The notes under the pieces: generated by a model
Databases searched by the model: none
What the model saw: the letters and a program-made list of their open reading frames with translations, nothing else
Told to the model about the DNA's origin: nothing
Origin: Hippopus hippopus
Taxonomy: Eukaryota > Mollusca > Bivalvia > Cardiida > Cardiidae
Assembly: GCA_946811185.2 (NCBI GenBank)
Contig: OX328112.1
Coordinates: 35,643,823-35,707,822 of the forward strand
Direction of reading: 5' to 3'
DNA: 64,000 nucleotides
Made by a program: the position numbers and the translations under genes
Shown here: positions 32,185 through 41,877 of the stretch, in pieces
How positions within the stretch are numbered: position 1 is the stretch's first letter
Layout of the letters: each line of letters starts with the position of its first letter

Positions 32185-32600
32185 CTATCTGATTGGTTGA
32201 GATGTCGTTCTGTCACAGACAATACTAACTTTCTGATTGGCTGAGACGTTCTGTCACAGACAATACTAAAAATATGATTGGTTGATACGTTCTTGCAAAG
32301 ACAATACTTGCAATCTTATTAGTTGAGAGGTTCTGTCACAGACAATACTATCAATCCGATTGGTTGAGACGACGTTCTGTCGAAGACAATACTAAAAATC
32401 TAATTGGTTGATACGTTCTTGCAAAGACAATACTTGCAATCTTATTGGTTGAGACGTTCTGTCACAGACAATACTAGCAATCTGATTGGTTGAGACGACG
32501 TTCTGTCACAGACAATACTAGCAATCTAATTAGTTGAGACGTTCTGCCACACACAATACTAGCTACATGTATCTGATTGGCTGAGGCGAAGTTGTGTTGC
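32185..32600 (+). repeat. Tandem array of about ten 40-44 bp units, each with a CCAAT-type box
   Basis: Units read about CTGATTGGTTGAGACG, TTCTGTCACAGACAATACTA in order, repeated ten times with two alternating variants (CTTGCAAAGACAATACTTGC in some). ATTGG, the inverse of CCAAT, is kept in eight of ten units and is ATTAG in the other two. Confidence 0.85.
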
Positions 32601-33415
32601 AGCCAATCTCTTAGCTAGTTTTGGAAGTTAGAGTTATTAGGCAATACAACCTTAGAACAAGCTTAAGTAAAAATGACCTACCCTGAACATTTAAAGCTGT
32701 CCCGAGATGTGGATCGATTAGGTCGGTACAGACTTCTTGGCAATAATTCCTGCAGTTCCATAAATTCCATTTTCTTGATTATTTTAAAAAATCATCTCTG
32801 TACGATGTTATTTCTTCATGAACAGCGTTTTACATGCTTTTGAAATACAAATATAGATCTAGCCACTTAGGATACTTCTTCATTTCAGTCAATTCTATTC
32901 AATCTGGGAAATGTCCGGAAATTTGATCACCCGAAAACTCTTCACTTCCTAAGATTAAGCTCTATTCCTTATATCGACCAATGTTTTTAAAGACTCTTGT
33001 GTATTTTTCTCGTCTTTGAGAAATTTGTTTCACGCATAATAATAGATAAACCTATTTGCCACTAATGTAACAAAGAGAAACCGAGTTTTGTTTCGACGAT
33101 GCTGTTATCTATGTAATATATTCAAAGATTTGGTTACAAAATATTTTTCTAATACTGTAGAAAATAAGTTTCTAAGGGAGTAAAGCGTTAGAAAGATTGC
33201 GTAATGACCTGTACAAATCAATGGCCTTGCATTATTGATGTTTTAAGCATGTTTTTCCACATGGTTTCACAATTAGCATGGGCAATGTTTGTTGTATAAT
33301 GTCAGCAGTGAACACAAGGTCGGACAGTCCGAGACATACATCAGAGGCGTAGCTCCATGTAGGCAAAAACGCAGCTGCGTATACTTTGTGAAACAAAGGG
33401 GTGGTGCTTGATTAA
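32601..33415. other. No gene or repeat recognised
   Basis: AT-rich unique-looking sequence. Confidence 0.45.
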
Positions 33416-33666
33416 ATTGGAGTTAAACGCCGTTTTAACAGCTTTGGTCATATCACGGCGGTCAGTGCACCTACGCATGTGTTTCCTAGCTTTCTCGCAC
33501 CAGTACTCACACAACTTTCTTTCCAAGTCACCGACTACTTTCTGACATGCATCAGAAGTGTGAGGCGAAAGATCGCTGGAAAGAAAGTTTGCCTCATTCG
33601 GGTATCGAATTCACAAACATCAGGTCATGAGTCCGTTGTGCCAACCACTGAGCTACCCGGGCGGGC
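33416..33666 (-). mobile_element. SINE-C, full length
   Basis: Minus-strand head GGGTAGCTCAGTGGTTGGCA with a box-B-like GAATTCGATACC. The body and tail (CACGGCGGTCAGTGCACC inverse) end in AACGGCGTTTAACTCC. Confidence 0.8.
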
Positions 33667-33916
33667 GCAAAAGAAAGGGGGACAGATTTGCAAAAGAAGA
33701 AACGTCACGGTAGTCACCAGAGGCCACTAATTAACTTCTACATTTCAAAGAATTGCTGGAGGGAGACCCTCCTAGGAAACTATCCTCCCGTCCCTCGGCA
33801 CTTCGCGCGTCGTGTAATACTTTTGGTATTACTTTTGCGTACACTTTATTTTTGGGCTAGCTACGCCCCTGTTCATGCCTGTTTGTCGGACGGCCCTTTT
33901 ACATACACACGTCTAA

Positions 33917-34135
33917 CCCTTTATCAAACGATTCCAGGTTCTACGACCCTGAGGAAGAAGTCTTTTGAAAACATGGTGGGAAAAAGAGAAAATGCTGGTA
34001 ACCAGCATTTTCTCCTTTTCCCACCATGTTTTCAAACCTGTCAAATACATTCCAACTATCAGAGTCACGTTTTATATGTCGTCTGCAAATGATTTCAATT
34101 TGGATAAGTGCAACATTTTGTCGTTTGGTAAAGAG
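33917..34135 (+). mobile_element. HP4 element, full length
   Basis: CCCTTTATCAAACGATTCCA to TCGTTTGGTAAAGAG. The perfect hairpin around GCTGGTAACCAGC is at about 33970-34033, and the flanks are (T)TAA-like. Confidence 0.85.
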
Positions 34136-34234
34136 TTATGGAGACATACAATTATAATGACAATAAATTTCTTTTTAGTGATTTTATCATTTTTCGTCAT
34201 CTATATGATACGAGTATTGTGATACTAATTTTGA

Positions 34235-34283
34235 TATTAACTGATTGATTGGTTGATTGACTGAATGACTGACTGACTAACTT

Positions 34284-34340
<57 letters not shown>

Positions 34341-34353
34341 TTGATTGATTGAT
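34235..34353. repeat. GACT/GATT tetranucleotide microsatellite
   Basis: About 28 tetranucleotide units, running into the CAATCAATCA tail (inverse) of the adjoining SINE-B, from which it probably expanded. Confidence 0.9.
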
Positions 34354-34580
34354 TGGTGTTTAACGCCGTTTCCAACATTATCTCAGTACTATCGCGGCGG
34401 CCAGTGCACCTATCCATGCTCTCCTGGAATTACTTTTACCAGTGCTCAGCACAGTATTCTTTCCAAGCCACTGGCTGCTTTCCCACATAATCCATCGTCG
34501 AAACAAATGTCAGTGGTGAGTGAGGAATGAATCCTGTCTCAATGACTATCATCAATCCTCGGAAAGAAATTGGCCGAGCC
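34354..34580 (-). mobile_element. SINE-B, head lost
   Basis: The tail AACGCCGTTTCCAACATT, body AAGCCACTGGCTGCTTTCCC and GGAAAGAAATTGGCCGAGCC are present. It stops exactly before the tRNA-like head. Confidence 0.8.
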
Positions 34581-35061
34581 GATACTGATGTTAACTGTAT
34601 CTAAAACCATTTTTTTTTAAAAAGATTTATCCATATTGAGAGTATTGTAGTCAATTGATTGTGGCCCAACTAACGAAATTTATCAATGATATGTTTTTTT
34701 TTTTCCGGAAAAGAAGAAAGGGCTTGTTCTGTCATGTTCTCGAATTCAAAAACATGCTCTTCTTTTAATAGCCGCCTTCCTTTAGAGTCGACATTTGAGA
34801 AACAATGGCATGCAAAGGGAACTTACTCTCCATTCAAATATAGAAATAAATTAGAGTTGTGTCCCTTGGGATTGGCTTCAGCCCTATCCAGTGCCTCTGA
34901 TTGCATATTGTAATCTATGCATTTTTGGACGATTGAGGGAAGACCCCGACAGAATGAACAAACATTTCTCATCGGTTTCAAAATTTATTTCACATTCTAG
35001 TCGATGGTTCAATGTTGGAGAAGCAAAAAGGTACATGTAATGTAATTTTAACATGTAGTTA
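34581..35061. other. No gene or repeat recognised
   Basis: AT-rich with poly-T runs; an open frame at 34686-34913 has no motif. Confidence 0.45.
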
Positions 35062-35572
35062 ACCCTTTATCACACAGTCTCGAGTTTTAGGGACCCTGAG
35101 GAAGAAGCCTTTTGAAAACATCGTTGGAAAAGGAGAAAATGCTGGTAACCAGCATTTTCCCCTTTTTCAACGAAGTTTTCTATCCTTTCAAAGATCTAAA
35201 GCATCATTTTTGGCCACATTTATTTTGTTGTCTGAAAATGCTTTCAATTTGAACAAATCGTCCACCCAGTTAGCTCAGTGGTTAGCGTATCTGACTCGTG
35301 ACCTGGTGGTTGCGAGTTCGATAACCGATTGAGGCAAACTTTCTTTTCGGCAATTTTTCGCCTTTTACCTCTGATGCGTGTGAGACAAGTATTCAGTGAC
35401 TTGGAAAGAAAGTTATGTCAGTACTGGTGTGAGAAAGCCAGGAAACACATGCGTAGGTGCACTGACCGCCGTGATATGACCTGAGCTGTTAAAACGGCGT
35501 TAAACCCCAATACAAAAAGACAAAGAAAAAAGACAAGTCTAACGTTAAATTTTTGTCGAGTAGTAAAGATTG
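35062..35572 (+). mobile_element. HP4 element split by SINE-C
   Basis: CCCTTTATCACACAGTCTCG with its hairpin runs to GAACAAATCG at 35263. It resumes after the SINE with GACAAGTCTAACG and TTTTTGTCGAGTAGTAAAG. Confidence 0.75.
35264..35530 (+). mobile_element. SINE-C nested in HP4
   Basis: Head CAGTTAGCTCAGTGGTTAGC with box B GAGTTCGATAACC. The full body and tail GCACTGACCGCCGTGATATG precede an A-rich end. The flanking duplication (ACAAATC versus ACAAGTC) is imperfect. Confidence 0.85.
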
Positions 35573-36040
35573 AACTGAAACTTGTGGCGTAGAAATCCAG
35601 CTTTCTACACAAAATTTACCAACACATAACTGTACAGGCACAGTAAACTGCTTTTAACGGTCCTACAATTGACGGCGCATAAAACATTGTGGAAAAGGGA
35701 TTGCTCTATTTTCCATAATGTTTTCTACAGCTTTCTTTTGTAAGGACGTAAAATGTATTGATACAGTACTTAATGGGATCTAAAAAGGTCTAGCGCTGAT
35801 CTCGAAAATTGCTTCCCAAACCGTCAATTTGCATTAAGAGGAAACATTATCATTGCTGAATTGAACATATCAAAAAAAAATCACTTGCTTACCAAATATT
35901 TGCATATAATATTATAAATTAACACATATTTACATGTATTATGTACAAAAAGCAAATATGATAGAGAGATAAAAAAGGACAAAAATTACAGGATATGAAA
36001 AGGAAAAGGAACTTGCAATACTGAACACTGAGGTTTTATC
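35573..36040. other. No gene recognised
   Basis: Possibly includes an HP4-like relic near 35685-35730 (AACATTGTGGAAAAGGGATT), otherwise empty. Confidence 0.4.
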
Positions 36041-36044
36041 AATT

Positions 36045-36305
36045 GGCTTGCAACACGCGAAAAGGAGCATTCGAACATTTGCCTAAAGTGTCGTCTCAGA
36101 TCAGCCTGTGCAGTCCGCGCAGGCTAATCCGAGACGGCACTTTACGACTACACTAGACTTTGTGCAACAGTAGACTTGCACAAAAGGGAAAATTACATAA
36201 AAACGGAAAGTGTCGTTTCGGATTAGCCTGCGCGGACTGCGCAGGCTGATCCGATACGACACTTTACGCAGATGTGCGAATGCCCCTTTTCGCGTGTTGC
36301 AGGCC
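36045..36305. mobile_element. HP3 element with AATT target duplication
   Basis: GGCTTGCAACACGCGAAAAG to GCGTGTTGCAGGCC, AATT at 36041-36044 and 36306-36309. Two GC hairpins at about 36103-36123 and 36225-36248. Confidence 0.9.
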
Positions 36306-36676
36306 AATTTGAATTACATGCAGACAAAAAGGGGGAAACTCGGATGGAAATTTTAATCTTATTTTACAAAAAAATGCAGTAGTCTGAAAATATAACAACA
36401 TATTTTCATAAATATTTTTTTTATAATTATTATTGTGTTCATTGTTTATAGCCCGATTCTGAAATATAAACATTGAAAGAAACAGATAATCAGTCCATTA
36501 GTTGCCAATGAGAAATACGGAAAAAATAAGTAAAATTGAAATTTGCTTTCGGTTCTGAAATGGTTTAAACAAAATCTTCTGTAGGTTGTGTTTGTTATTA
36601 TTACGATTTATCCATTTCAGAGCTCCAGACACAGGGAATGATTTTGATTTCAAAATTGAAAATATCAATTGTTCTC
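36306..36676. other. No gene or repeat recognised
   Basis: AT-rich; no supported feature. Confidence 0.45.
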
Positions 36677-36765
36677 TACTAAACCACTATGTTGTGGGTA
36701 CTCATTAGAATCGTCTCGCTGAGACGATTCTAATGAGTACCCACAACATAGGGTTTCGAAGAGAA
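36677..36765. repeat. Long palindrome
   Basis: Arms including GGGTACTCATTAGAATCGTC and its exact inverse meet at TCGCTGA. Mismatches appear only in the outer 25 bp. Confidence 0.85.
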
Positions 36766-36949
36766 ATAATGGATTTAGAAAACCATCACTCACTCTTATC
36801 TAGAGCCCTGCCATTTACTTGAAAAATACAAAATCGCTTGCTCTTATCGAATCCATTTAAACCAATCTACAGAAAAGTTTTGTATACAATAATTTCATGG
36901 CCGAAAGCAATGTCTTTCTTGATTATTAGTCAGTTGCGACCACAATGGA

Positions 36950-37127
36950 CTCTTTAACAGACGATACAATTGACTTGTCCAAATAGAAAGCAATTACAGA
37001 AAGGCATTGATGATTGATTTTGTCTTTTATGAGATAGGCATATTGGAAAAGGAGAAAATGCCGGAATCCACATTTTCTTCTTTCCGTCAATGTTTTCAAA
37101 AGCTTTAATGACCAAGGTCACGAAACA
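36950..37127 (-). mobile_element. HP4 element, right end lost at SINE-D
   Basis: Landmarks GACGATACAATTGACTTGTC and the hairpin GGAGAAAATGCCGGAATCC are recognisable. Confidence 0.55.
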
Positions 37128-37342
37128 CGTTATTGTTTCGTCCTGCGTGGCAATGAGGGCTTGGGTTCAAGCCTCACTGGAAGCTCCAGGTTTTTTCGTG
37201 GAAGTGTCCTTGGGAAAGACACTCCAGAGCCCTAGCCTAGTACCGGTGAAGCCCATGACACACATTAGTATGTGATCTGTCGCCATGATATTACTAAAAT
37301 GTTATGTTGACAGCGGCAGACAACACTATTCAATCAATCATT
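37128..37342 (+). mobile_element. SINE-D, antisense in the presumed Wnt10 3' UTR
   Basis: Box-B-like GGGTTCAAGCC. The body CTTGGGAAAGACACTCCAGA and tail ending CAATCAATCA are present. It ends 30 bp below the Wnt10 stop codon and is antisense to Wnt10. Confidence 0.75.
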
Positions 37343-37371
37343 GTATAAATGGACCGTATATAAAGATTTTA

Positions 37372-37689
37372 CTATTTACACACTGTAACCCACTCGTTAT
37401 AAGTACATGTTTGACACACAACGTAACAACACCAGTGAAATTTACAATGACACCTCTCTGTCCGTCGCACTTTTAAAGTATTGTACCCCCGACCACAACA
37501 CAAAGTGTCACAATTTCCAACACCGTTACTAGTCTTGTTACACAGTCTGCCTGTTGTACCTGGCGAGTCCACGTCCGGATTGGGATCGCAAAAGTTCGGA
37601 GACTTTTCGTAGTACACGAGTGCCAAGTTCGGCTGTTTCCGTATTACTCGTCTTTTTGAACGACTGTCAGCTGAGTTGCTTAAGTTAAT
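37372..37689 (-). CDS. Wnt10: Wnt10, last coding exon
   Basis: Acceptor TTTATGTATTGCAG cuts before ATT at 37689; the stop TAG is 37374-37372. It gives 105 residues in phase 0. The first 20 or so residues are a hydrophilic basic linker (RSKRRVIRK). The Wnt C-terminal domain follows: [44 protein letters not shown] and a final WVTVCK. The 12 cysteines match the number usual for a Wnt C-terminal (Frizzled index-finger) domain. Wnt proteins are secreted lipidated ligands of Frizzled/LRP receptors. YYEKSPNFC and the NNR motif in the upstream exon favour Wnt10 over other subfamilies. A SINE-D lies just beyond the stop. Confidence 0.93.
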   Translation of the reverse strand: MNLSNSADSRSKRRVIRKQPNLALVYYEKSPNFCDPNPDVDSPGTTGRLCNKTSNGVGNCDTLCCGRGYNTLKVRRTERCHCKFHWCCYVVCQTCTYNEWVTVCK

Positions 37690-37732
37690 CTGCAATACAT
37701 AAAAATATCATGTAGAACTATCGTCATCATAT

Positions 37733-37993
37733 GGCTTGCAACACGCGAAAAGGGGCATTCGGACAATTGCGTAAAGTGTCGTCTCGGATCAGCCTGCGCA
37801 GTCCGCGCAGGCTAATCCGAGACGGCACTTTACGTCTCCATTTGATTTTGTTCTTCAGTAGACTTGCGCAAAACAGAAAATTACATAAAAACGGAAAGTG
37901 TCGTTTCGGATTAGCCTGCGCAGACTGCGCAGGCTGATCCGAGACGACACTTTACGCAAATGTCCGAATGCCCCTTTTTGCGTGTTGCAGGCC
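37733..37993. mobile_element. HP3 element in the last Wnt10 intron
   Basis: GGCTTGCAACACGCGAAAAG to GCGTGTTGCAGGCC with both hairpins intact. It lies 44 bp upstream (in transcription) of the last-exon acceptor. Flanks ATAT and AATA do not match fully. Confidence 0.85.
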
Positions 37994-38069
37994 AATATTA
38001 TGATACACGCATCTTGTATCATATTGTGTGGAACTGACAATAAATAAATGAGATACTTCAAAAATAAAT

Positions 38070-38292
38070 GAGCCATGCCATGGCAAAAGGGAGTTAAATG
38101 CTTCTCTATGATTGTTGATACCAAGAAAGTCATCACGGTATAATGGGTCCGTAAAAATCCATTTTATATAAGAACCCACTGAATAATAATGAACACTGGT
38201 CCTTTGACATGCAAAAAATTAACCAATAGCAAAAACTTTTTGCTCTTGGTAAATTTTCTACATGTCAAAGGACCAGTTTTAATATTTGATTG
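38070..38292. mobile_element. HP2 derivative folded back, GC hairpin missing
   Basis: Left arm from GAGCCATGCCATGGCAAAAG. At about 38200-38280 the segment CCTTTGACATGCAAAAAATT is followed by its own inverse (ATTTTCTACATGTCAAAGG). Confidence 0.65.
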
Positions 38293-38325
38293 ACTTATAT
38301 TTCAGCAAAGCAATACATTTACGGT

Positions 38326-38592
38326 CAGCTCGGGCAAAAGGGGGGGGGGTTAATGCTTCTCTATGACGCATTACACCAAGCAAGTCACCACATAATTAGG
38401 GATTCATAAAATCTATCTAATCAAACAACCGACTGAATCAGTAGGTGGAATAGACCTAAACAAATTGTGATGAAAAATTTACAAATGGCAAAAAGTTTCG
38501 ACCCACGTCAGCCTGCGCGAACAGCGCAGGCTGACGTGTGTGGATACTTTCTGAAGAAGCATTCAACTCCTTTTCACTGCACATGGCTAATT
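38326..38592 (+). mobile_element. HP2 element, full length
   Basis: Left end with a G10 run. The hairpin CAGCCTGCGCGAACAGCGCA is at about 38508-38534, and the right end is CACTGCACATGGCT. Confidence 0.7.
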
Positions 38593-38915
38593 TTTTTTTC
38601 AACGTTGGAGTTTCCTAACGACAATGATAATAGGAAGCCTCTATGTGGGAAAAATTAAAAAATAAAAACCAGAACTACCATGTAGTGAAGCCAATTTATT
38701 TCTTTGCATATCGGCAAAAATTAAGACTTGTCAATATTGAAGTCATCTCCAGATAACAGATTTCAATATTGCTCATATTATGTGATTTGGCTTTTGCAGA
38801 GCAGATAACATTGTCGTAAGATTAATATACCGGTACAGCGATTCCTCCAATTTTCCCATCATGTTTTACAAAGTTTTTTTTTTCAGAGTCCCTAAAACAT
38901 TTCTTGATTTAGTTT

Positions 38916-39112
38916 AACTCTTTCCCAAGCGACAATATTTTAGACAGGACCAATTTGAATGCACTTGCAAATGGCAAAATATACATGGCACAAATAATGA
39001 GATTTGTATCAGATAGTCTAGAAAACATTGTGGGAAAAGGAGAAAATGCTGGTTACCAGCATTTTCTCCTTTTTCCACAATATTTTCAAAAGGCCTTGTG
39101 TTGTAAAGGGTT
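38916..39112 (-). mobile_element. HP4 element, full length
   Basis: CTCTTTCCCAAGCGACAATA to GTAAAGGGTTGAA. The hairpin around GCTGGTTACCAGC is at about 39020-39090. Lies in the last Wnt10 intron. Confidence 0.75.
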
Positions 39113-39342
39113 GAACTGTTTTCTTTGGATAGTATTATCGTCGATTGTGACTCAAATTTTCACAACTTATAGCAAACACTCTCCGTGATAGCTTTTCTGG
39201 AAACCTTAAACAGTACTTGCACTGCGATGTAGGCAGTCCCAAAGTACGAACCCCGCCATGACGGGACTCGAGACCGGAACCTATTGGTGTGAGAAGCCGG
39301 CGATCTACTCCTATTTCACTGTCTCCAACACATTTCTTGGTG

Positions 39343-39615
39343 CTGAGCCCCTGTAGCACAGCCGCTAGCAAACAGGTCTTGAGAACACTAGGTCGTTGGT
39401 TCGAGTCTCCACCTCGGCCAATTTCTTTGCGAATTTCTTTCCGAAGATTGATGATAGTCATTGTAACAGGATTCATTTCTCGCTAACAACTGATTATTGA
39501 ATCGACGATGGTTATGTAAGAAAGCAGCAAGTGGCTTGGGAAGAATATTGTGCTAAATACTGGTAAAAGAATCTTCTAAGAAAGCATGGATAAGTGCATC
39601 GGCCGTGTTACGGGA
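39343..39615 (+). mobile_element. SINE-B in the last Wnt10 intron
   Basis: Head GCCCCTGTAGCACAGCCGCT and box B GGTTCGAGTCT. The body GGCCAATTTCTTTG and AAGCAGCAAGTGGCTTGG follow; the tail breaks off at TGCATCGGCCGTG. Confidence 0.75.
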
Positions 39616-39639
39616 GATCACTCCTCCCTTACTGCAGAG

Positions 39640-39866
39640 CCTCTTCTCGTGTAAAATCAATACCTAACAACTGCGTTGGGGAGAATTCTCTTTAGCTCAG
39701 TGGTTATGGTGTTGGTCTTTTAAACGTAGAAAAACGAGCATCTCTTCCGCACGGGTTCGAATCCCGCCAGGTGCGTTTGTTGCGAACTTTCATGTCCGTG
39801 AGACCCGCCCTGTTATAACTGAAACAATGTTGAAAGCAGCGTCAAACGCCATGCGATCAATCAGTC
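39640..39866 (+). mobile_element. SINE-E, full length
   Basis: Pre-head AACAACTGCGTTGGGGAGAA. Box A TAGCTCAGTGGTTATGG and box B GGTTCGAATCC are present. The short body leads to the shared tail GAAACAATGTTGAAAGCAGC and CAATCAGTCAATT. It ends 54 bp from the 5' splice site at 39920. Confidence 0.75.
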
Positions 39867-39920
39867 AATTCTTGGTAAAGGGAGGATAAAGACATCGTTT
39901 AGCGGAGAGTTACTCCATAC

Positions 39921-40061
39921 CTGTGCAGCGACGTTGTATCTCTCCTTCAACTTCTCGCCGACAATCCGAAAGTCCGGCGACACTTTCCAACAAGTTTTGA
40001 TCTCACAGCTCCCCGACATGCCGTGACATTTACACTGCTTCTTTACGTTCTTCATCACCAT
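39921..40061 (-). CDS. Wnt10: Wnt10, exon with the palmitoleoylation motif
   Basis: Acceptor TGTATTACAG precedes ATG at 40061; donor GCACAG|GTATGG at 39920. 47 codons, phase 0 at both ends. It contains [10 protein letters not shown], the Wnt thumb-loop motif whose central Ser (residue 16 of this exon) is the known site of palmitoleoylation by Porcupine. [20 protein letters not shown] follows, as in Wnt10 and other Wnts. The joined reading continues cleanly into the 37.4 kb exon. Every expected cysteine of this segment is present, so the gene is probably functional. Confidence 0.95.
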
Positions 40062-40129
40062 CTGTAATACACAAACACTGAATCAGATAATTTGTTCAAC
40101 CTAGGACAGAACAAGTTCAACAACCATTC

Positions 40130-40760
40130 CAAATATATGTAACCAGTATTTTCTCCTATTTTTACAATGTTTTGCTATCCCTTAAAGGTGGGTATTTAGA
40201 TTTTTCACATCTCACCAAATTAAAAAATATATATACGACTGAAATTTATATGAAAAAACAATACAAATCATCAATAATTAAGAATTATAAAATTACAAAT
40301 AAAACTTTTTTTGATGGTGTTCCCTTAAAAGGCTACGTAGCCTCTTAAGGTATTTTTAGATTTCGCGCCAGAAATCAAAAAAGCATTGTGGGAACGTTAA
40401 GTGACTGGCACGTGACTAATGACGCTTAAATTCCATAACATAACAAACATGTAATTATTTTCCATAATGTCTTTTTCGGACGCTATGTTTGAAGCTTTGT
40501 CTGTGTATTTCCGGTATGTAAATGAGCGAGTTGCTCATGTAAAAATAGAACGTGTTTCCCGTCGGTGTCGACCTGGGCCGTAGTAAATCTCTAATTTCTC
40601 TTGTTGTCGGATGGTTTTCGACTACTGGGGTTTTATGAATGAAAATTAAAAGGCTTTGGGAGTATAAGGATGATTTTTTTTGTATTTTTGTAAAATTTTC
40701 GTCCCAGAATCTGAAGGGCCACCTTTAAAGACAAATCCTGGCGTTTGAGCTAGCTCGAAT
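40130..40760 (+). mobile_element. HP4 element split by M12
   Basis: TAACCAGTATTTTCTCCTAT up to GCTATCC, then after M12 AAAGACAAATCCTGGCG; together they match the HP4 right half. The rest is eroded. Confidence 0.6.
40196..40724. mobile_element. M12: TTAA-flanked element in a Wnt10 intron
   Basis: AGGTGGGTATTTAG and GGGCCACCT are short inverted ends. TTAA flanks both sides (40192-40195 and 40725-40728). 529 bp, no transposase. Inside is a small palindrome TTAAAAGGCTACGTAGCCTC at about 40326-40346. Confidence 0.6.
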
Positions 40761-40944
40761 TCACCAACCATTCTTGAGAACGTTTTAAGTCTTATTCGCC
40801 ACAATTTTCTAAATTTGAAAGTAATACAACTTCTGATTGGCTAAACCGAATGGTTTAGCCAATCAGAAGTTGTGTTACTTTCAAATATAGAAAATTCTGG
40901 AGAACAAGACAAAGAACGTTCTTAAGAATGGTTGGTGAATACGC
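40752..40944. mobile_element. P9 palindrome, complete reference copy
   Basis: About 95-bp arms from ATTCACCAACCATTCTTGAG to its inverse meet without a loop at CTAAACCGAATGGTTTAG. Few mismatches. Non-coding. Confidence 0.85.
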
Positions 40945-41560
40945 GCCACTGGTGTCGCCTGACCAGCCCGCATAGCTCAGTTGGTAGAGCGTAGGACTCG
41001 TGAACGTGATGTTTCGGGTCGCTTGAGGGTGTGGGTTCGATTCCCACGGCTGGCCATCTAAAATTATTAATAGTCTTTCGGATGAGACGTTAAACCGAGG
41101 TCCCGTGTGACGGTGCTACACACCGAGCACGTTAAAGAACCAGGTGTAACTTAAGATGGGTTTCGTCCTGTATCTGCACTATCCCCCGTAACAATACTAA
41201 CAGCCTTCTGGGGGCGTCACCCATATGGGCAACCGGTGGCGACGATAAATAAACACAAAAATCAACCTGGTGTCGCAGTCGGAAGCGTACAGGGCTTGAG
41301 AACAAGGATGGGCAAGTTCGAATCCCCAGGTCTGCCATTTTTTTTTCAAAGGTTGATGATAGTCATTGCCACAGGATTCATTCCTCTTTCACCGCTGATC
41401 ATTGTTTCGACGATGGTTATATGGGAAAGCAGCCAGTGTTATTGGAGAATTATTGCGCAAAGTACTGGTAACAGAAATTCCAATAATCAAGGGTAGGTAC
41501 ACTGACTGCCAGGATATAACCGAAATAATGTTGAAAACGGCGTTAAAAACCATATAATCA
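40945..41560 (+). mobile_element. SINE-B split by SINE-A
   Basis: The head start 40945-40958 and the rest from 41277 (AGTCGGAAGCGTACAGGGCT, box B AGTTCGAATCCC, body, tail GAAATAATGTTGAAAACGGC) form one copy. The tail ends about 20 bp from the Wnt10 donor at 41578. Confidence 0.85.
40959..41266 (+). mobile_element. SINE-A, full length, with 10-bp target duplication
   Basis: CTGGTGTCGC at 40949-40958 and 41267-41276 brackets it. Head: box A TAGCTCAGTTGG (40973-40984) and box B GGTTCGATTCC (41034-41044), both canonical pol III signals. Middle: GGATGAGACGTTAAACCGAG and GAGCACGTTAAAGAACCAGG. The tail is AAACACAAAAATCAAC. Confidence 0.93.
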
Positions 41561-41578
41561 ATCGGTAAGCTCACTTAC

Positions 41579-41844
41579 CAGTCGTCCGGCTCTGTTGTTA
41601 TGAAAGTTGATTCGAGCGTGAATGTCTCTTGCTTTCTCTCTCGCTGTCGTAAACTTCTTGGCAAACTTCACGCCAAAGTCAACATTGTGCGAGCAGCCGC
41701 CCCACTCGAACCGGTCTCGAACCTCGCCCTGCATGCTCAGGTCGCAGCCACATGACTTTAACTTGCCCATACTGCATGCTTTAGACACCTGATGTGTAAC
41801 ACCAGCTGACGATAGGGCGTAGGCGAAAGCTGATTCTCTGTATC
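41579..41844 (-). CDS. Wnt10: Wnt10, exon encoding the mid N-terminal domain
   Basis: Acceptor ACTAATTCCAG precedes GA-TAC at 41844, so the first codon is split. 88 full codons follow to CGACTG|GTAAGT at 41578. Motifs in order: [15 protein letters not shown] (residues 1-15), [30 protein letters not shown], and [15 protein letters not shown] near the end. Most Wnts have HNNEAGR; Arg in place of Glu, together with WGGCSHN and GKLKSCGCD, is typical of Wnt10. Upstream exons with the signal peptide and the ECQ..RWNC region were searched for by eye on minus to 64000 and not found, so the gene is partial here. An HP3 copy ends 33 bp upstream of the acceptor. Confidence 0.95.
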
Positions 41845-41877
41845 CTGGAATTAGTAATGATATCGATATTATAAAAT

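Noticed and set aside
32185..32600. CRISPR-like array
   Set aside because: Units are tandem without unique spacers, and the genome is eukaryotic.
40966..41056. tRNA gene
   Set aside because: Has good A and B boxes but continues into a SINE body with target duplications; the same holds for the heads at 8.8, 39.7 and 57.7 kb.
41850..41856. TACTAAT as the Wnt10 branch site
   Set aside because: The adenosine is only about 6 nt from the AG, too close for a working branch point.
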